Shown: piece after piece, positions 13,601 through 28,056 of the stretch | How the letters are laid out: each line of letters begins with the position of its first letter | Position numbering within the stretch: position 1 is the stretch's first letter | The notes under the pieces: model-generated | What the model was told of the DNA's origin: nothing | Seen by the model: only the letters and a program-made list of their open reading frames with translations | Database searches by the model: none | Assembly: GCF_000972845.2 (NCBI RefSeq) | Contig: NC_040022.1 | Span: 2,982,047-3,046,046, forward strand | Direction: 5' to 3' | Origin: Larimichthys crocea | Lineage: Eukaryota; Chordata; Actinopteri; Sciaenidae | DNA: 64,000 bases | Translations under genes and position numbers: made by a program

Positions 13601-16600
13601 TTTGGTACGCTTGGCGTTTGTTTTCCGTTTCATTTTCCTGGAAGGTGTTCACCATATTTTGTCCCTCCACATACCTGTGGACAAAATATCGGGAACACCT
13701 GTGTGTGATTTAGTGTTTTCATTCTTTCTTTTGTGTGTGACGGCTGAAGAGAAACAGGATCTGGATTCCAGGCCAGAGGGGCTCTTAGAGGAACGATTGA
13801 TTCCAGCAGATCTTTTTCTGATGAAGTGTAATTTATATTTTGTGGAAGCTATTTTCCGCTCGACATCTTCTTCAATTAGAGACTTTCCTACAGCCCCTAA
13901 AGAAGAACATAAACCTTCAGCGTTTAGCAGAGAGGTTAACATGTGGGTGGACACAGTGATCCTGATCTGGAGCTGCTGCTTTTGATTTCTGCTCCACTTC
14001 CTGTTCAGATGTGATTCATGTGGACTGGTTATACTGGGCAGCTCCTGAAGTTAGTCACAGGAACAACGTGTTGAGTTTCTTCTTCTGTGTTTCAGATCTT
14101 CAGCTCTGCTTCAACTTCGACACGAAGAACTTCAAGATCTTCCACGGCTCTAAAGAAAACCAGTTCGGTTATACGGTCCAACAGCACGAGGCGGGAGGAC
14201 GGCAGTGGTGAGAATCCCAGTTCACTATTCAGGATCCAGAAAACAGTCTGTACTGGTCTGTAGGGAGCATTCTCTACTGGTCTAACATCATCGATAGAAA
14301 CCATTCAATACTGGACACATCTTAGAGGCCAGTCGGTACTCATCTCTCAAGATCTAGAAATCACCTTGTACTGGTCTGTAAAAAACACTCTACACTGGTT
14401 ATTCTCCATAGAAACCAGTCTGTACTGGTCTGTCTGCAACTGCACTGGTTTCTGTTTTCTATACTGGTTTGTCACATCTTAGAGGCCAGTCTGAAACCAT
14501 TATGTACTGGTCCAATGAAACCAGTGTTGGTTGGTCTAAATCATTAGAAACATCCAGAAACCAGTTTATAATTCATTCTCTGGTATTTCTCGTTTCTTCG
14601 TTTGTTACCATTGTGACTAATTAAGGTTGGAGTTGGATCCAGAGGTTTTAATGAGCAGCTGCTTGAATTTAAAATGAGCTCATTAATTAAGTCACCAGTT
14701 AGAAAAACAGAAACTGTCCAACTTTTCCACGAGACGTGTAAAAAATATGAACATGTGACATGTTTTCCAGTATGAATCGTCCTCCAGGGGAAATGAAACT
14801 TTCTGTCATAAATGGAGAAGATTTGAAAACTGTGAAAACGATGGCGTCCATCGATCGATCCAGTCTTACACTGCATCCTGAGACTCAGGTGGTCTCTTGT
14901 CCAATCACATTCAAGTAAGCTTAGTTTAAAAATGAAAATCGATGTTGAGTTGGAGGATTTATGGGACGCCGTGGCGTGTCAGAAGGAGAGTTCCCTGTCC
15001 TGGGAAAGTGAGTTGAAAAACGTGAAACTCGTGGGATGTTTCCAGGAAAGCGCGTCGATGAATCATGTGGAGATGTCAGAATCATGTTGGAATGACACAT
15101 TTTCCAGCGATGAGTCTGATAAATGGAACGTATCTGCAGAGCCGCGGCGTTATTTGTAGTCCTTTCAGCCATAAATTAGGATTTCATAATCTATCCCTGA
15201 GCCTATGGCCACATAGCTTATTGCTCTGTCTCTATTTCTCATGCATCTCACATGTTATTGTGCAGTTTGTCCTTGGCTATCAGTCTGCTCTCTCATACTT
15301 CATCTTTATGTTTCCGATCTGCTGCTGGATCCTTCAGACACCAGCAGACCGTCTTAAACCTCCAGCTGCTTCTTTCTGTTGCGAAAGAAAGACGAGATGA
15401 GATGACACAAGATGTGGACGACTGTCTGCCCGACGCATATTTAATCGTTTACAGCTATTTTTGTTACTGCCTCCCAAAGCGGCAAAGAAAAACCTGATCG
15501 AATATTTAGTTCATGGCAGACCTGGTGGTGAGTTTATCTTCACATGGAGGAGAGAGAAAAGTGAGAGAATGTATCTGAAAACCCTGTTCCAACCATAAAG
15601 GTCAGTCCCAGATATACTCTTCTTATCTTCCTCCGTCAGCATCCTCTTCACTCTCTTCTCCTCTGCCATCATGTCCATAGAAGCTGCTGAGTGCTCCTCT
15701 CCTTCTTCTTCTTCTTCTTCTTCTTCTTCTTCTTCTTCTTCTTCCCGGTGGTCCAAACCTCCTGTGGTACAAACACTCCTCGCTGCTCTGATCTCACAGC
15801 CCGGCTAACAAACTGAGCTAACATCAACATCAACGTTGGCTGCAGTTTACTTCACTGTCCATCAGGAGATTTCTCGATGTTTGTTGGACGTGAGTTGAGA
15901 TGGTCAAAAGTCTTTACAACTACAAAGGTATGAGGACTATGAGGGGTCAAAGGTCACAGGACTCCAATGGTTTATGGGTATTTTCCAGGAACCACCATGG
16001 ATTAAAGAGTAAAGGAAGAGTCTGTCTGGAAAACAACATCAAGCAAACACCTGAGATGTAAATGTCGGGAGTCTGTGCAGAAAAACAGCTCTGCAGAATA
16101 ACGATGTCAGATCACCTCCTTTTAAAAACACTCGGAGAAGAGTGATGGGCTTCCCAGAGGGAGGCTGGGGAATAACAAACCGCAACACATACTTTCCAGA
16201 TCCGCCGCTCTGCCTCGGGATGCGGGAGAAGCCGGTCGCGAGACGGGCACAAATACTTTCCACTTATTTACCTGCGACATCAAAGGCAGAGAGATTTTGT
16301 AATCCTGGAAGACCGTGAGGTATTCACCACGGCTCAACTGTTTCCAGATCACAAACAATGAGACAGCACAGAGTGCCAGGCATGCTGCAGAATCTCACCT
16401 GCAACCGCAGACCGGCCGTAAAAAACGGCAACAGGCTGCAGAGTTTTATCAGGTTTTACCTCGATTCATCTCAGCGGCACCCTGCTGCACTTCAAATGAG
16501 ACAAGAATTACAGGAGCTCCAGATTAGATTAGATACTGAAAGGTCAAATTCTAACAGAGACACTCTGCTATGTGAATTATCAAGAAAACAATGTGTGCAG

Positions 16601-16823
16601 GCTGCATGGAGGGACGTTTTCTAATGTTACCAAACAAGAAACAGATCCATGTTTATGAGTTACACCGCCTGTGTCAAAAGATTCAATTAAGAATCATCTT
16701 AAATAAATGTTTGTAGCTGCTGTTAGCTCAGGGCACCAGGGGAGTGTCAGTGTTTGTACCACAGGAGGTTTGGACCACCTGGAGGAAGAAGAAGAAGAAG
16801 AAGAAGAAGAAGAAGAAGAAGAA

Positions 16824-16855
<32 letters not shown>

Positions 16856-19800
16856 AGAAGAGGTTTACAGGCCCAGCAGTCAGCAGCCTCTATGGACATG
16901 ATGGCAGAGGAGAAGAGAGTGAAGAGGACGCTGACGGAGGAAGCTAAGAAGAGAAAAGGAGAGAGTGAGCGAGCAAGAAGCCGCCGGACAAGAGTAAATG
17001 TGGGACTGACTTTTAGTGGTTGGTGAGAGCTTGGTGAAATAAAAGGCTGAAAGACAGACGCCGAGCTGGGCTGACTGCTGCTGGACTAGGCAGTGAGATC
17101 AGCTGCTGCTGGGTCTGGTTCTGGTTCTGGGCTGACTGCTGCTGGACTAGGCAGTGATATCAGCTGCTGCTTTAAAACTGAGAACTTTTAAACACATAGA
17201 CCAAAGATAATGTGTCTGTCTGGTAACCACTTGGAAAATGTCTCGTTTGGACTTTGCATAGATATTTCAGTATCAGCACTATCATGTGTCCCTTTCAGAC
17301 AAATCTTCCTTCTGCAGATTTATTTCTCTCATCACGTGTCATCAGAAACAGCCCTTTAAACTTGTGGGACCCCACAAAACTGTCAGACCCTGTAAGTTTA
17401 GCTGGTCTGTAGATAACCGTCCACTAAAACCCAACGAGTGGGCTGCAAATCAAATCAGCTTTATTTACATTGTCCAGTTACTCTCTGAGCCGTGCACAGC
17501 AGCGACATGAAGACAAAGTGAAGAAACTGTAATAAACGGAGGCAGACCTCCATGTTGAGCTGTGTGTGTTTGTCTGAGGATGTTGTTGTGTCTGTCAGAG
17601 GTCAAACTTGTTGACCCGTGTCGACCTCGGAGGTCAAACCTCCGGCGGCACATGTTGACTGAACCGAGTGTTTGTGTAGCAGGACCGGACTTCACACTGG
17701 GATCTGTGTGTGTGTTCGTGTCTGACTCATCGAGTGTGTTTGGTCTGCTTTGGGATTTTTCGCCTCGACAGCTTTGCAGAGTTGAACCAACACCGTCACC
17801 CCGAAAACCAAACTGTGGTTTTATTTTGAAATTCTTGGTTCGTTTAGTGAATTTACATGGACTCATAAAGAAGAAAGTCAGCCGCAGCAGTGAAGCCTGG
17901 AAACAGAAAGATCTCAAACATTCACAATAATCAGATTTTAAGCTTCGTACACGTTTGTCGTACTGTGACGTGTTCAACTTTTATTTTAAATCGTCACATT
18001 TTTGTGAATTATTGAGTGAAGTCAGTGGATTCTGTGGATGAATGGTGGGTTTGAAAAGACCTCGGCACTTACAGACTTCCCAGGAATCTGACTCTGCAAC
18101 TGCGCGGAACATTTATGGAGTTTTCATCAAAGTATTTTGATGAATCTCAAGAGAAAAGATCCAAAATCCAGTAAAGTGATTCATCATGCGATGGTGTTGT
18201 CTAAATCAGATTGAAACTTTTCAGAGATACTTATATATATACAAAGATATATATATATACGTATTATAGATAGTTATCATGAATAGACCGTAGCAGTTGG
18301 TCTGCTGTCAGCTTTTGCTCAAGTCTTTTTAAAAGTGGCTGAACTCAAACAGTTTTTAAAAAATGCTCATTGATGTGTGCAGGATTTATTCGGATCTCTA
18401 CAAAGTTTTAACGTTAGTTGTCTGAGACTAGAAATCATCTGTGCTGCAGGTCACGAAGAAGAAGGCTCGGACTACTTCCCGGAGGTAGAGTTCCATCATC
18501 TGCTGATGAGACTAATGTCCATGGAGAGGGAGACAGATTGAGAGTGAACTGTCCCAAATACGAACACGTTAAACAATATTACATGATGCTGTGCTTTACC
18601 GTAATGATGATGAGTGTCATGCTGACTTATATTAAAAAGGTCTGTACACCTGCATGGTGTCGACCTGTGTCATGGTTTCACGACCCCATGAGGTCAGCGT
18701 CTACACCAACAGCAGCAGGAAGTCAAAGCCCGACAGGCTCAGAGACTTTATGGGAAGTAACTAAACAACAAATAAAGTGTTAGCAGGAGCAGCAGGTAGA
18801 GTTTGGAGGATTTCCAGCACCTGCTGAGGAAATGATCAGCGTGATGGAGTGATGTCAGAGGATGAGAGGCGTGTTTCTGTCTGCTGAGCTGCTGCAGGCT
18901 GCAGGATGTGGACTCTGTCTGTTTGGGATGTGGTTTGTCAGCGCTGCTCTCCACCCGTTTGATGTGGATGGGAGACACATTAACAGATTGGAGGTTAGCA
19001 CTCTACTATGGCATCTCCTCTGGTATGTGACTCAGCCCTCTTCCCAGAACCGCCGCCCTGGCCACATGTGGTGGTGTTTACACCGGTTAGCACTAATAAC
19101 CCGCTCGCCATGTGACACTGGAGCAATGCGGCGTTCAACACGACCGCCACTGATCGCCACAGCAGCTGCTGCTGAAACCAGAGCTGACCGCTGAGTGCAC
19201 GGTGGGAAAGTTACAACACAGAGCTTCAACCGAACGTTCAAGAGTTTATCATCCAGCTGTCCTCACAAACCAGTTTATAATTCATTCTCTGGTATTTCTC
19301 TGAGCGGCGACGTTTCTTCGTTTGTTACCATTGTGACTAATTAAGGTTTGAGTTGGATCCAGAGGTTTTAATGAGCAGCTGCTTGAATTTAAAATGAGCT
19401 CATTAATTAAGTCACCAGTTAGAAAAACAGAAACTGTCCAACTTTTCCACGAGACGTGTAAAAAACATGAACATGTGACATGTTTTCCAGTATGAATCGT
19501 CCTCCAGGGGAAATGAAACTTTCTGTCATAAATGGAGAAGATTTGAAAACTGTGAAAACGATGGCGTCCATCGATCGATCCAGTCTTACACTGCATCCTG
19601 AGACTCAGGTGGTCTCTTGTCCAATCACATTCAAGTAAGCTTAGTTTAAAAATGAAAATCGATGTTGAGTTGGAGGATTTATGGGACGCCGTGGCGTGTC
19701 AGAAGGAGAGTTCCCTGTCCTGGGAAAGTGAGTTGAAAAACGTGAAACTCGTGGGATGTTTCCAGGAAAGCGCGTCGATGAATCATGTGGAGATGTCAGA

Positions 19801-22800
19801 ATCATGTTGGAATGACACATTTTCCAGCGATGCGTCTGATAAATGGAACGTATCTGCAGAGCCGCGGCGTTATTTGTAGTCCTTTCAGCCATAAATTAGG
19901 ATTTCATAATCTATCCCTGAGCCTATGGCCACATAGCTTATTGCTCTGTCTCTATTTCTCATGCATCTCACATGTTATTGTGCAGTTTGTCCTTGGCTAT
20001 CAGTCTGCTCTCTCATACTTCATTACTGTATTTTATTTCAAAGTAATCAGTAACTAACCTCTTTGCAGGTTGCTGGTCGGATCTCCGTTTGAGTCCACGG
20101 GGAAGCAGCAGACTGGTGATGTGTTCAGGTGTCCGCTGGACACCAGGAACTCTGTAAACTGCAGCCGGCTGCACCTGGGTGAGCAACATGGCTGACACTG
20201 CTGCTTCCAGCATCCTGTTACAAGTTAAAGTCCTGCTGAGTCAAAGAACTCGTTACGCAGAGCGTTAAATTATGGAGCCGTCAAGGTCCTGAATTCTTTT
20301 GAATTGAAAAGAAAATATTTTGTTCATGCAAGTTATCTTCAGCAAATTTTTCAGTTTTCAAGAACAAACATCAGAATTTCACATTCATCAAGTTCATATT
20401 TTGGAGCCTCATGTTCTCTGTAGACAGCAAAAGAAAAGAAACAAATACTGAGTCAGAGTTTACAGAGTCTTAAATCTAAATTTACAGTAACAAATAACAA
20501 AACGTTTGTATTTTTAAACATCAAAAAAGAAAAGAAGAAGGAAAATAAGATGTTCACGGTATAAAGAATCTGAGAATATGTGCAATAAGGAGTGGTCTTA
20601 ATGTGTTATGACACATTACATTATCCAGCAGATATTCATCTGACATGACGCCTTCATGAACACGTTCACGTCAGATATGTCCTTTTAAAAATTTCTTTAT
20701 GGTTCTAACAGTCTCAGTAACAATAACTGTTCAATATATTTAGAACAGTGAAAAGTGAAATATGTTCCATAGAACTAAAAAAACGTTTATTGCCAAGTCG
20801 GCTTTTCACATACAAGTCATTTGTTTTGATGTCATTGGTACATGACAAACATTCTCTAAAAATAGGAAGATAAAGAAAACCAAGTATTAAAAGTATAAAC
20901 GATATAAATATATAAACACAATTAAAATAAGAAGAGCAGTACAGCTGTGCAGGAATTGTAAGTAGCAGGTAATGTGCAAATGTTCACAGTGTGGAATATT
21001 TTCAATGTGCTTATTTTTTCAACAAAACAAAGAAGTCCGACAAGTATAAAGTGCAAATACATCAAAATGTATGTCAAAATTGTAATGTCAAAGTAAAACT
21101 GAAGTTTAAACACGCTAAACAGCAAAAACATGAATCCAATACCAGAGATCATAATGATGACTGGGAGCAGCGCGTTCGTCCTAACTGTGATTTTTGCTGT
21201 TTCAGGGAAACTTTCTTTGGACAACGTGTCTGAGAGGAAAGACAAGATGAGGCTGGGCATGACGCTGACCTCCAACCCCAAAGACAACAGCTTTGTGGTG
21301 AGTCGTCACGTGACAGGAAACGCACAGAGAATCTTCCTCCACATGGACTCACATTCATTCAAATCATCGTCCATTCATTGCTCTGAATCTGTCCTCAGAC
21401 CTGCGGTCCGCTCTGGTCTCATGAATGTGGAAGCTCGTTGTACAGCACAGGAATCTGCTCCAGAGTCAGTCGGAACTTCAGACTGTCCCACACCATCGCA
21501 CCCGCCCTGCAGAGTAATCCATCCATCATCCATCCATCCATCCATCCATCCATCATCCATCCATCATCCATCCTCTATCCATCCATCAATCCATCCATCA
21601 TCCATCCATCCATCCATTCATCCATCCATCATCCATCCATCCATCATCCATTCTCCATCCATCCATCAATCCATCCATCATCCATCCATCCATCATCCAT
21701 TCTCCATCCATCCATCCATCCATCATCCATCCATCCTCCATCATCCATCATCCATCCATCATCCATCATCCATCAATCATCCATCCATTCTGTACACATC
21801 TTTGTTTTTTCTTGTAGGGTGTGAGACGTTCATGGACATCGTGATTGTTCTGGATGGCTCTAACTCCATCTACCCATGGTATGAGGTCCAAGACTTCCTC
21901 ATCAACATCCTGCAGAAGTTCTACATCGGCCCAGGTCAGACGCAGGTCGGTTCATCACCAAGTCCTAAAAGAAAAAATGTCCGGAGGGAGTCGACGTAAT
22001 GCAGATGATGCACTTTTTATTTGTTTGTTAATTGTTACATAGTGCTGCTTTCATAATTGTGACCTTGACCTTGTTAAATCTCATGTGGTTAGAAACAGAC
22101 CCAACAGTTGATGACTGACCTGACTGGATGTAAACACAGATCACGATATTATTCTGAGGTTTGGACTGAGCTTTGGTGTGTTTTGGCTGCAGGTGGGTGT
22201 CATTCAGTATGGCTCCACAGTAGTCCATGAGTTCAGTCTGGGTGAGTACCAGACCGTGGAGGAGGTGGTGGAGGCTGCGAGGAACATCGATCAGCGGGGT
22301 GGCGAGGAGACGAGGACGGCGCTGGGCATCAATGTTGCACGGTACAACACGAGATTATGCCCTTCATCCTGAGTACTAAACCTGCAACCAGGTTCCCTCA
22401 CGTGGAGTCTTAACTCTTCCTCGCCGTGCAGGTCGGAGGCGTTCAAACGTGGCGGCCGGCCCGGCGCTCAGAAGGTGATGATCGTGATCACAGATGGAGA
22501 ATCTCACGACAGTCCACAGCTACAGCAGGCCGTCCCCGACAGCAAGGAAGACAACATCACCATGTACGCCATCGCTGTGAGTCCCCCTTTACCTTCAACA
22601 CTCAAACACCCAGCTGACCCGGTCTGACTTCCTCAACTTCAAACCTAATTTTTCTTTTGTTTACTTTGTTGCTTCCTCTGCGTCTCTTCCAGGTTCTGGG
22701 TTATTACAACCGTCGGGGAATCAACCCTGAAGCTTTTCTAAAGGAAATCAAGTTCATCGCTAGCGACCCGGATGACAAACACTTCTTCAAAGTGACAGAC

Positions 22801-24491
22801 GAATCGGCGCTGAAAGATATTGTGGACGCACTGGGAGAGAGGATTTTCTCTCTGGAAGGTCAGTTCATCGTCTTATTTTGAAATAGTGCTAACAGTTTCC
22901 AGGACCTTGAGCTGGTGTCAGTGGATCAAATGATGTATAAGAAGTCATACCCGACTCTCTGCAACACGAGTATGTTTCGACTGTGTATTATTACTTTAAC
23001 TTAAGTAAGAGTTCTGAGTACACATGTGGCTGCTGATTCACAGTGAGATCAGCACTATTGGCTTCACTCGTGATGTTTTAAATGGCTTCATTAAAATGTG
23101 ACACGATGATGATGACTTCTTTTTGTCTTGCAGGAACCAGCAGTCAGGGTCGAGGGTTCGGTCTGCAGATGGCTCAGGCTGGATTCTCATCACATTTAGT
23201 CAAAGTGAGTATTCTTTGCAGCACAGACTGAGTCAGACTCAGATGTAGAAGCTGCTTCATGAAATAAACCAGAACGCAACAGGTAGGCTGCCTGTGGCGC
23301 AGTTTGACCGCTCTGACAGTCTGATTGGTGACCAGATCAACCAACCAAACAACCAACCAGCTGACCAACCAACCAACTGACCAACCAACCAACCAACCAG
23401 CTGACCAACCAACCAACCAACCAGCTGACCAACCAACTAACCAACTGACCAACCAACCAACCAACCAACTGACCAACCAACCAACCAACCAACCAACCAA
23501 CCAACCAACCAACCAACTGACCAACCAACTAACCAACTGACCAACCAACCAACCAACCAACTGACCAACCAACCAACCAACTGACCAACCAACCAACCGA
23601 CCAGCTGACCAACCAACCAACCGGACAGCTGACCAACCAACTGACCAACAGACCAACAGGCCAATGGATCAACAGACCAACTAACCAGAAGACCAACCAA
23701 CAAACAGACCAACAGACCCAAAGACCAAGGTTCTTCATTGCTGTACCTCTGTTCAGATGTGAACTCCTGCATTGTCACCACAGTGCTGGGTTTGGTCTGA
23801 ACTGGGCCTAACGTTCACAGATACTTATATTCCTGTAGTTTGTGTGTTTATTTTGGATCGGTCGCCTCCAGTGTGGAGAGTTCTCACCAGTGATCACGAA
23901 GTGGAGAAGCAGCTCTGGTGAAAGAGTTTTGGGTTTGTTCTGTTCTTGCAGACAGTGGAGTTAATCGTTTTAACATGTTTTCTTTCCACTGATCTGTACA
24001 CTCCGTAAAGATTAATTACAATTTCCCTCCAATGATTGCAGGATCCTGCTCTATAAGTTTGGGAACAATTACAGATTTTCCTCGGGCCGTCTCCAGAAAA
24101 TCAAATCATGATCCAATAAAATCAGCAGAAGACGGGAGCAGAGTCGTGTTGTCCAACAGAAACACGCTCGACCAAAGGTTAAACTCTCACTTACTGGTAT
24201 CAGTATTATCCTGAAATATCCAGCATCAGCCTGGTCCTGGTTCTGGTCCTGGTCCTGGTACTGGTTCTGGTCCTGACAGATGTCTGAAGCTTGCAGAATA
24301 AGAAGCTCTGAGAAATATTTCTGTTGTATCTCGTCCAGGGGAAAATCATTTTCGACTCTGAATTCCAACGTCAGGGAGTGAAAATGGTGTCGTGGAAACT
24401 TTCGATGTGTAACACAGAGCAGATGGTTTCCTTCAATGTAAAGCTGCCAACAACACACACACACACACACACACACAGGAACACATGAAGA

Positions 24492-24524
<33 letters not shown>

Positions 24525-24545
24525 CACACACAGGAACACATGAAG

Positions 24546-24585
<40 letters not shown>

Positions 24586-27500
24586 TAAATATGTAAAGTG
24601 TTTCAGCATTGAAGGTGAGAATGTGAAACTGAGCCTGATGTGAAAAACAAAAGAGCTTTGACACACACACAGATAAATATGTAAAGTGTTTCAGCATTGA
24701 AGGTGAGAATGTGAAACTGAGCCTGATGTGAAAAACAAAAGAGCTTTGACACACACACAGATAAATATGTAAAGTGTTTCAGCATTGAAGGTGAGAATGT
24801 GAAACTGAGCCTGATGTGAAAAACAAAAGAGCTTTGACATTTCACAGTGAATCTGCAGATCCAGAGTCAGTCCACGTGCAGGCGGGGATGATGCTTTGTG
24901 GCGCTGCCGTTGCCAAAGATTGGGTCATTTGCTGAGGTCCTCGCTCCACTTGCTGGTCCGCTGAGACTATGACTCAACGATTTAATAACTTTCATATATG
25001 GACTTGACGACTGCCAGAGTTCATCTGTGTGTGACACTGAGTTTAACCCTCCAGACTCCGACACTGTGACCACCACATATGTTCCATTTGTAGCTTTTTA
25101 AGTTTCATTTAAAGATGTCTGGGCTGAGTTTGGTGTCTGACGAAGCTAGCACCTGTTTAAACTGAGACCTGAACCTGGATCTGTAGCCGGGTTTTTACAG
25201 ATGAAATGATTCACTTTCTCGTTGTGGAGACTGGTTGTCTGAGTTAAACTCAAGTGCTGGTTATTAAACTGTCAGAAATTAAAGGACAAAGTGCAATTTC
25301 CAGAAATGTTCCTTTGGGATGTGATCTGACTGAGAGAGCCAAACCCGAGCAGACGTTACGTTCTAGTTACTCCCTGAAAAAGAAGTTTTTATCTGAAGAT
25401 GAGCTCAAAGTAAACAGGCTGCTCTCTCTGTAACTTCACTTGGATTTCAGTTTAAAGAGCTGAAGCTTAAATCTGCTCCAGCACAAAGACGAACAAAGAC
25501 AGCTGGTCACTGTGAACGAGTGACGGCCTCTGAGCAGAGTTCAGACATTTCATGCATAATGACTTGTTTATGACCTGAGATCCAACAATGAAACATTCTG
25601 AAGAAGCATGAATGTTCATAAATGCATCAAACTGATGACACTGCATGGACTGTTAGAGCACACTATGACTTCTTACCACAGCTGGATGTTGAGGTGTGTG
25701 TACAGGTAGTCATAATGTGTTATAAGCTCCATCAGTTAATCTCTAGTTTAGAACTAGTCCAGAGCATCAATAAGACACATGAAGTTGTTTTTACTCCACT
25801 ACAGACATCAGTTTTAATTCGAGTCAACATCCGTGAAAAAATGACAAATTGTTGAGTTTGTGGTCCCAGTAAAGAGGCCGACCTCCTCAATGCTTTAATA
25901 AACGTTTAATGAATTAAGCAGTTTAGTCTTTACTATCTAAACCAAAATGAAATGTTAAAGTGTGTTTTCATCACCAACCAACCAACCGACCGACCAACCG
26001 ACCGACCGACCGACCAACCAACCAACCAACCAACCAACCAACCAACCAACAGAACAACCAACCAACCAACCAACCAACCAGACAACAGACCAACTAACCA
26101 ACCAACCAACCAACCAACCAACTAACCGACCAACAGACCAACCAACCAACTAACCGACCAACAGACCAACCAACAGGGTTCAAACCTTTCTAAATGTGTC
26201 TGTTTGAATATATGTAATACAAAGAATAAAATCTTGGTAATATATAAATCAACAATCAAAAGTTTGTTGCCGTTAACTGAAAGTAGAGTTAATTGTTAAC
26301 ATTCACTACAAGCATCACAAGTGTCATTTACTTAGCTAATAATTTTAACAAAACTCTTTCAGGATTTAACATGTGAATGTTGAACACTTCTCTTGTTATA
26401 TAATTGTGACGCGTTACGCTCACTGTGTTACTGTGATCTCCATTAAAATGCAAGTTGTCCCTTCAGGATGGGATCCTGCTCGGGGCGGTGGGCGCCTACA
26501 ACTGGAACGGTGCCGTGCTGAAGGAGACTAAACATGGAAAAGTCGTTCCACCAAAATCCTCCTACAAGGACGAGTTTCCAGAGGAGCTGATGAACCACGG
26601 AGCGTATCTGGGTAATGACATGTAAAAGTATAGAGCCTGTGGTACTTTAGCCTGAGGGTGGTGCAACAGGAAGGTCATCAACCAACTAACCTCCATCCCA
26701 TTGTGCACATTCGACACAGTTGACCTTACAATTCTGATCAATGATCGCTTGATTTGGAAGCACTCGTAGAGAGCTTCAGACTTAATGTACTTAACTTATT
26801 TCTTGGTTGTCTCACTCCTGATTGGCTCGTTTTTGGTTTCAGGTTACTCGGTGGGTTCACTCATTTCGTCTCGTGGATCTCAGCTCTACGTGGCCGGAGC
26901 GCCGAGGTTCAACCACACCGGTAAAGTCATCGTGTTCACCCTGAAGAACACCGGAAACCTGACCATCCTGGAGGCGCTGCTGGGAGAACAGGTCACACAA
27001 AGAAGCATGTAGATATTACACCTATTGACACGTGTGACACACGGCTGTCTCCGTGACAATCCCATCTGTTTTCTGAATGTGAGAGTTGGGTGAACACTTC
27101 GTGAACCGGTCTCAAGTCCACCTCGGTGGTGCTTCACTTTGACTCCACAGTGTAAAAGCCAACAGCTCCATGTCGACGATTAAACAACGTGTTTGTTTTG
27201 TTCTTCTCCAGATCGGTTCGTATTTCGGCAGTGAGTTGTTATCGATGGACATAAACGGCGACGGACACACCGACGTCCTCCTCGTGGCAGCACCCATGTT
27301 TTACAGCGAGGGCTGGGAGAAAGGGAAGGTTTACATCTACACTGTTACTCCACAGGTACATGCACAGCACAGGTACATGCACAGCACAGGTACATACACA
27401 GCACAGGTACATACACAGCACAGGTACATGCACAGGTACATGCACAGCACAGGTACATTCACAGCACAGGTACATGCACAGCACAGGTACATACACAGGT

Positions 27501-28018
27501 ACATGCCTTTTATCAGGACAAACGTTTCAAACTACTATCAACTAAAACTTTCTGGACTGGTGTGACAGAGAAACTAAAATAACTTTCTCCTTCCAGACAT
27601 CGTTCATCCTGCAGGGGGCGCTGGAGTTTTCTGACCGCTCTCAGAACTCCCGTTTGGGTTCGGCATTGGCCCAGATACCCGACATGAACGGGGACGGGTT
27701 CAGGGAGCTGGTGGTTGGAGCACCACTGGAGGACGACCACCAAGGGGCGGTCTACGTATTTTATGGACAAGACAAAACCATACAGCACCAGTACAGACAG
27801 GTACCGACAGAACCGGTTCAGTCCAGGAGGAATCTGAACACGGATCATCACCATCTTATTCTCTCACTTTTCTTCTCCAGCGTCTGTCTGCGGCCGGCTT
27901 TAATGCAGGTCTGCAGTATTTCGGTCAAAGTCTTCACGGTGTTTTGGATGTCAATGGAGACGGGCTTGTGGACCTCGCAGTGGGAGCTCTGGGAGCTGCT
28001 GTCATCATCTGGTCAGAC

Positions 28019-28056
<38 letters not shown>

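Noticed and set aside
13563..13985. 140-residue frame in intron 1 just before exon 2
   Set aside because: No recognisable domain; it overlaps a transposon-like inverted repeat and lies inside an intron.
16039..16624. Open frames suggesting a LINE ORF1 or linker region in itga11 intron 2
   Set aside because: Isolated words such as GLLFPS and a coiled-coil-like ELQELQIRL stretch are on opposite strands; too weak to assign.
26785..27012. Separate small gene around itga11 exon 12
   Set aside because: It is exon 12 read with flanking intron; phases join exons 11 and 13.
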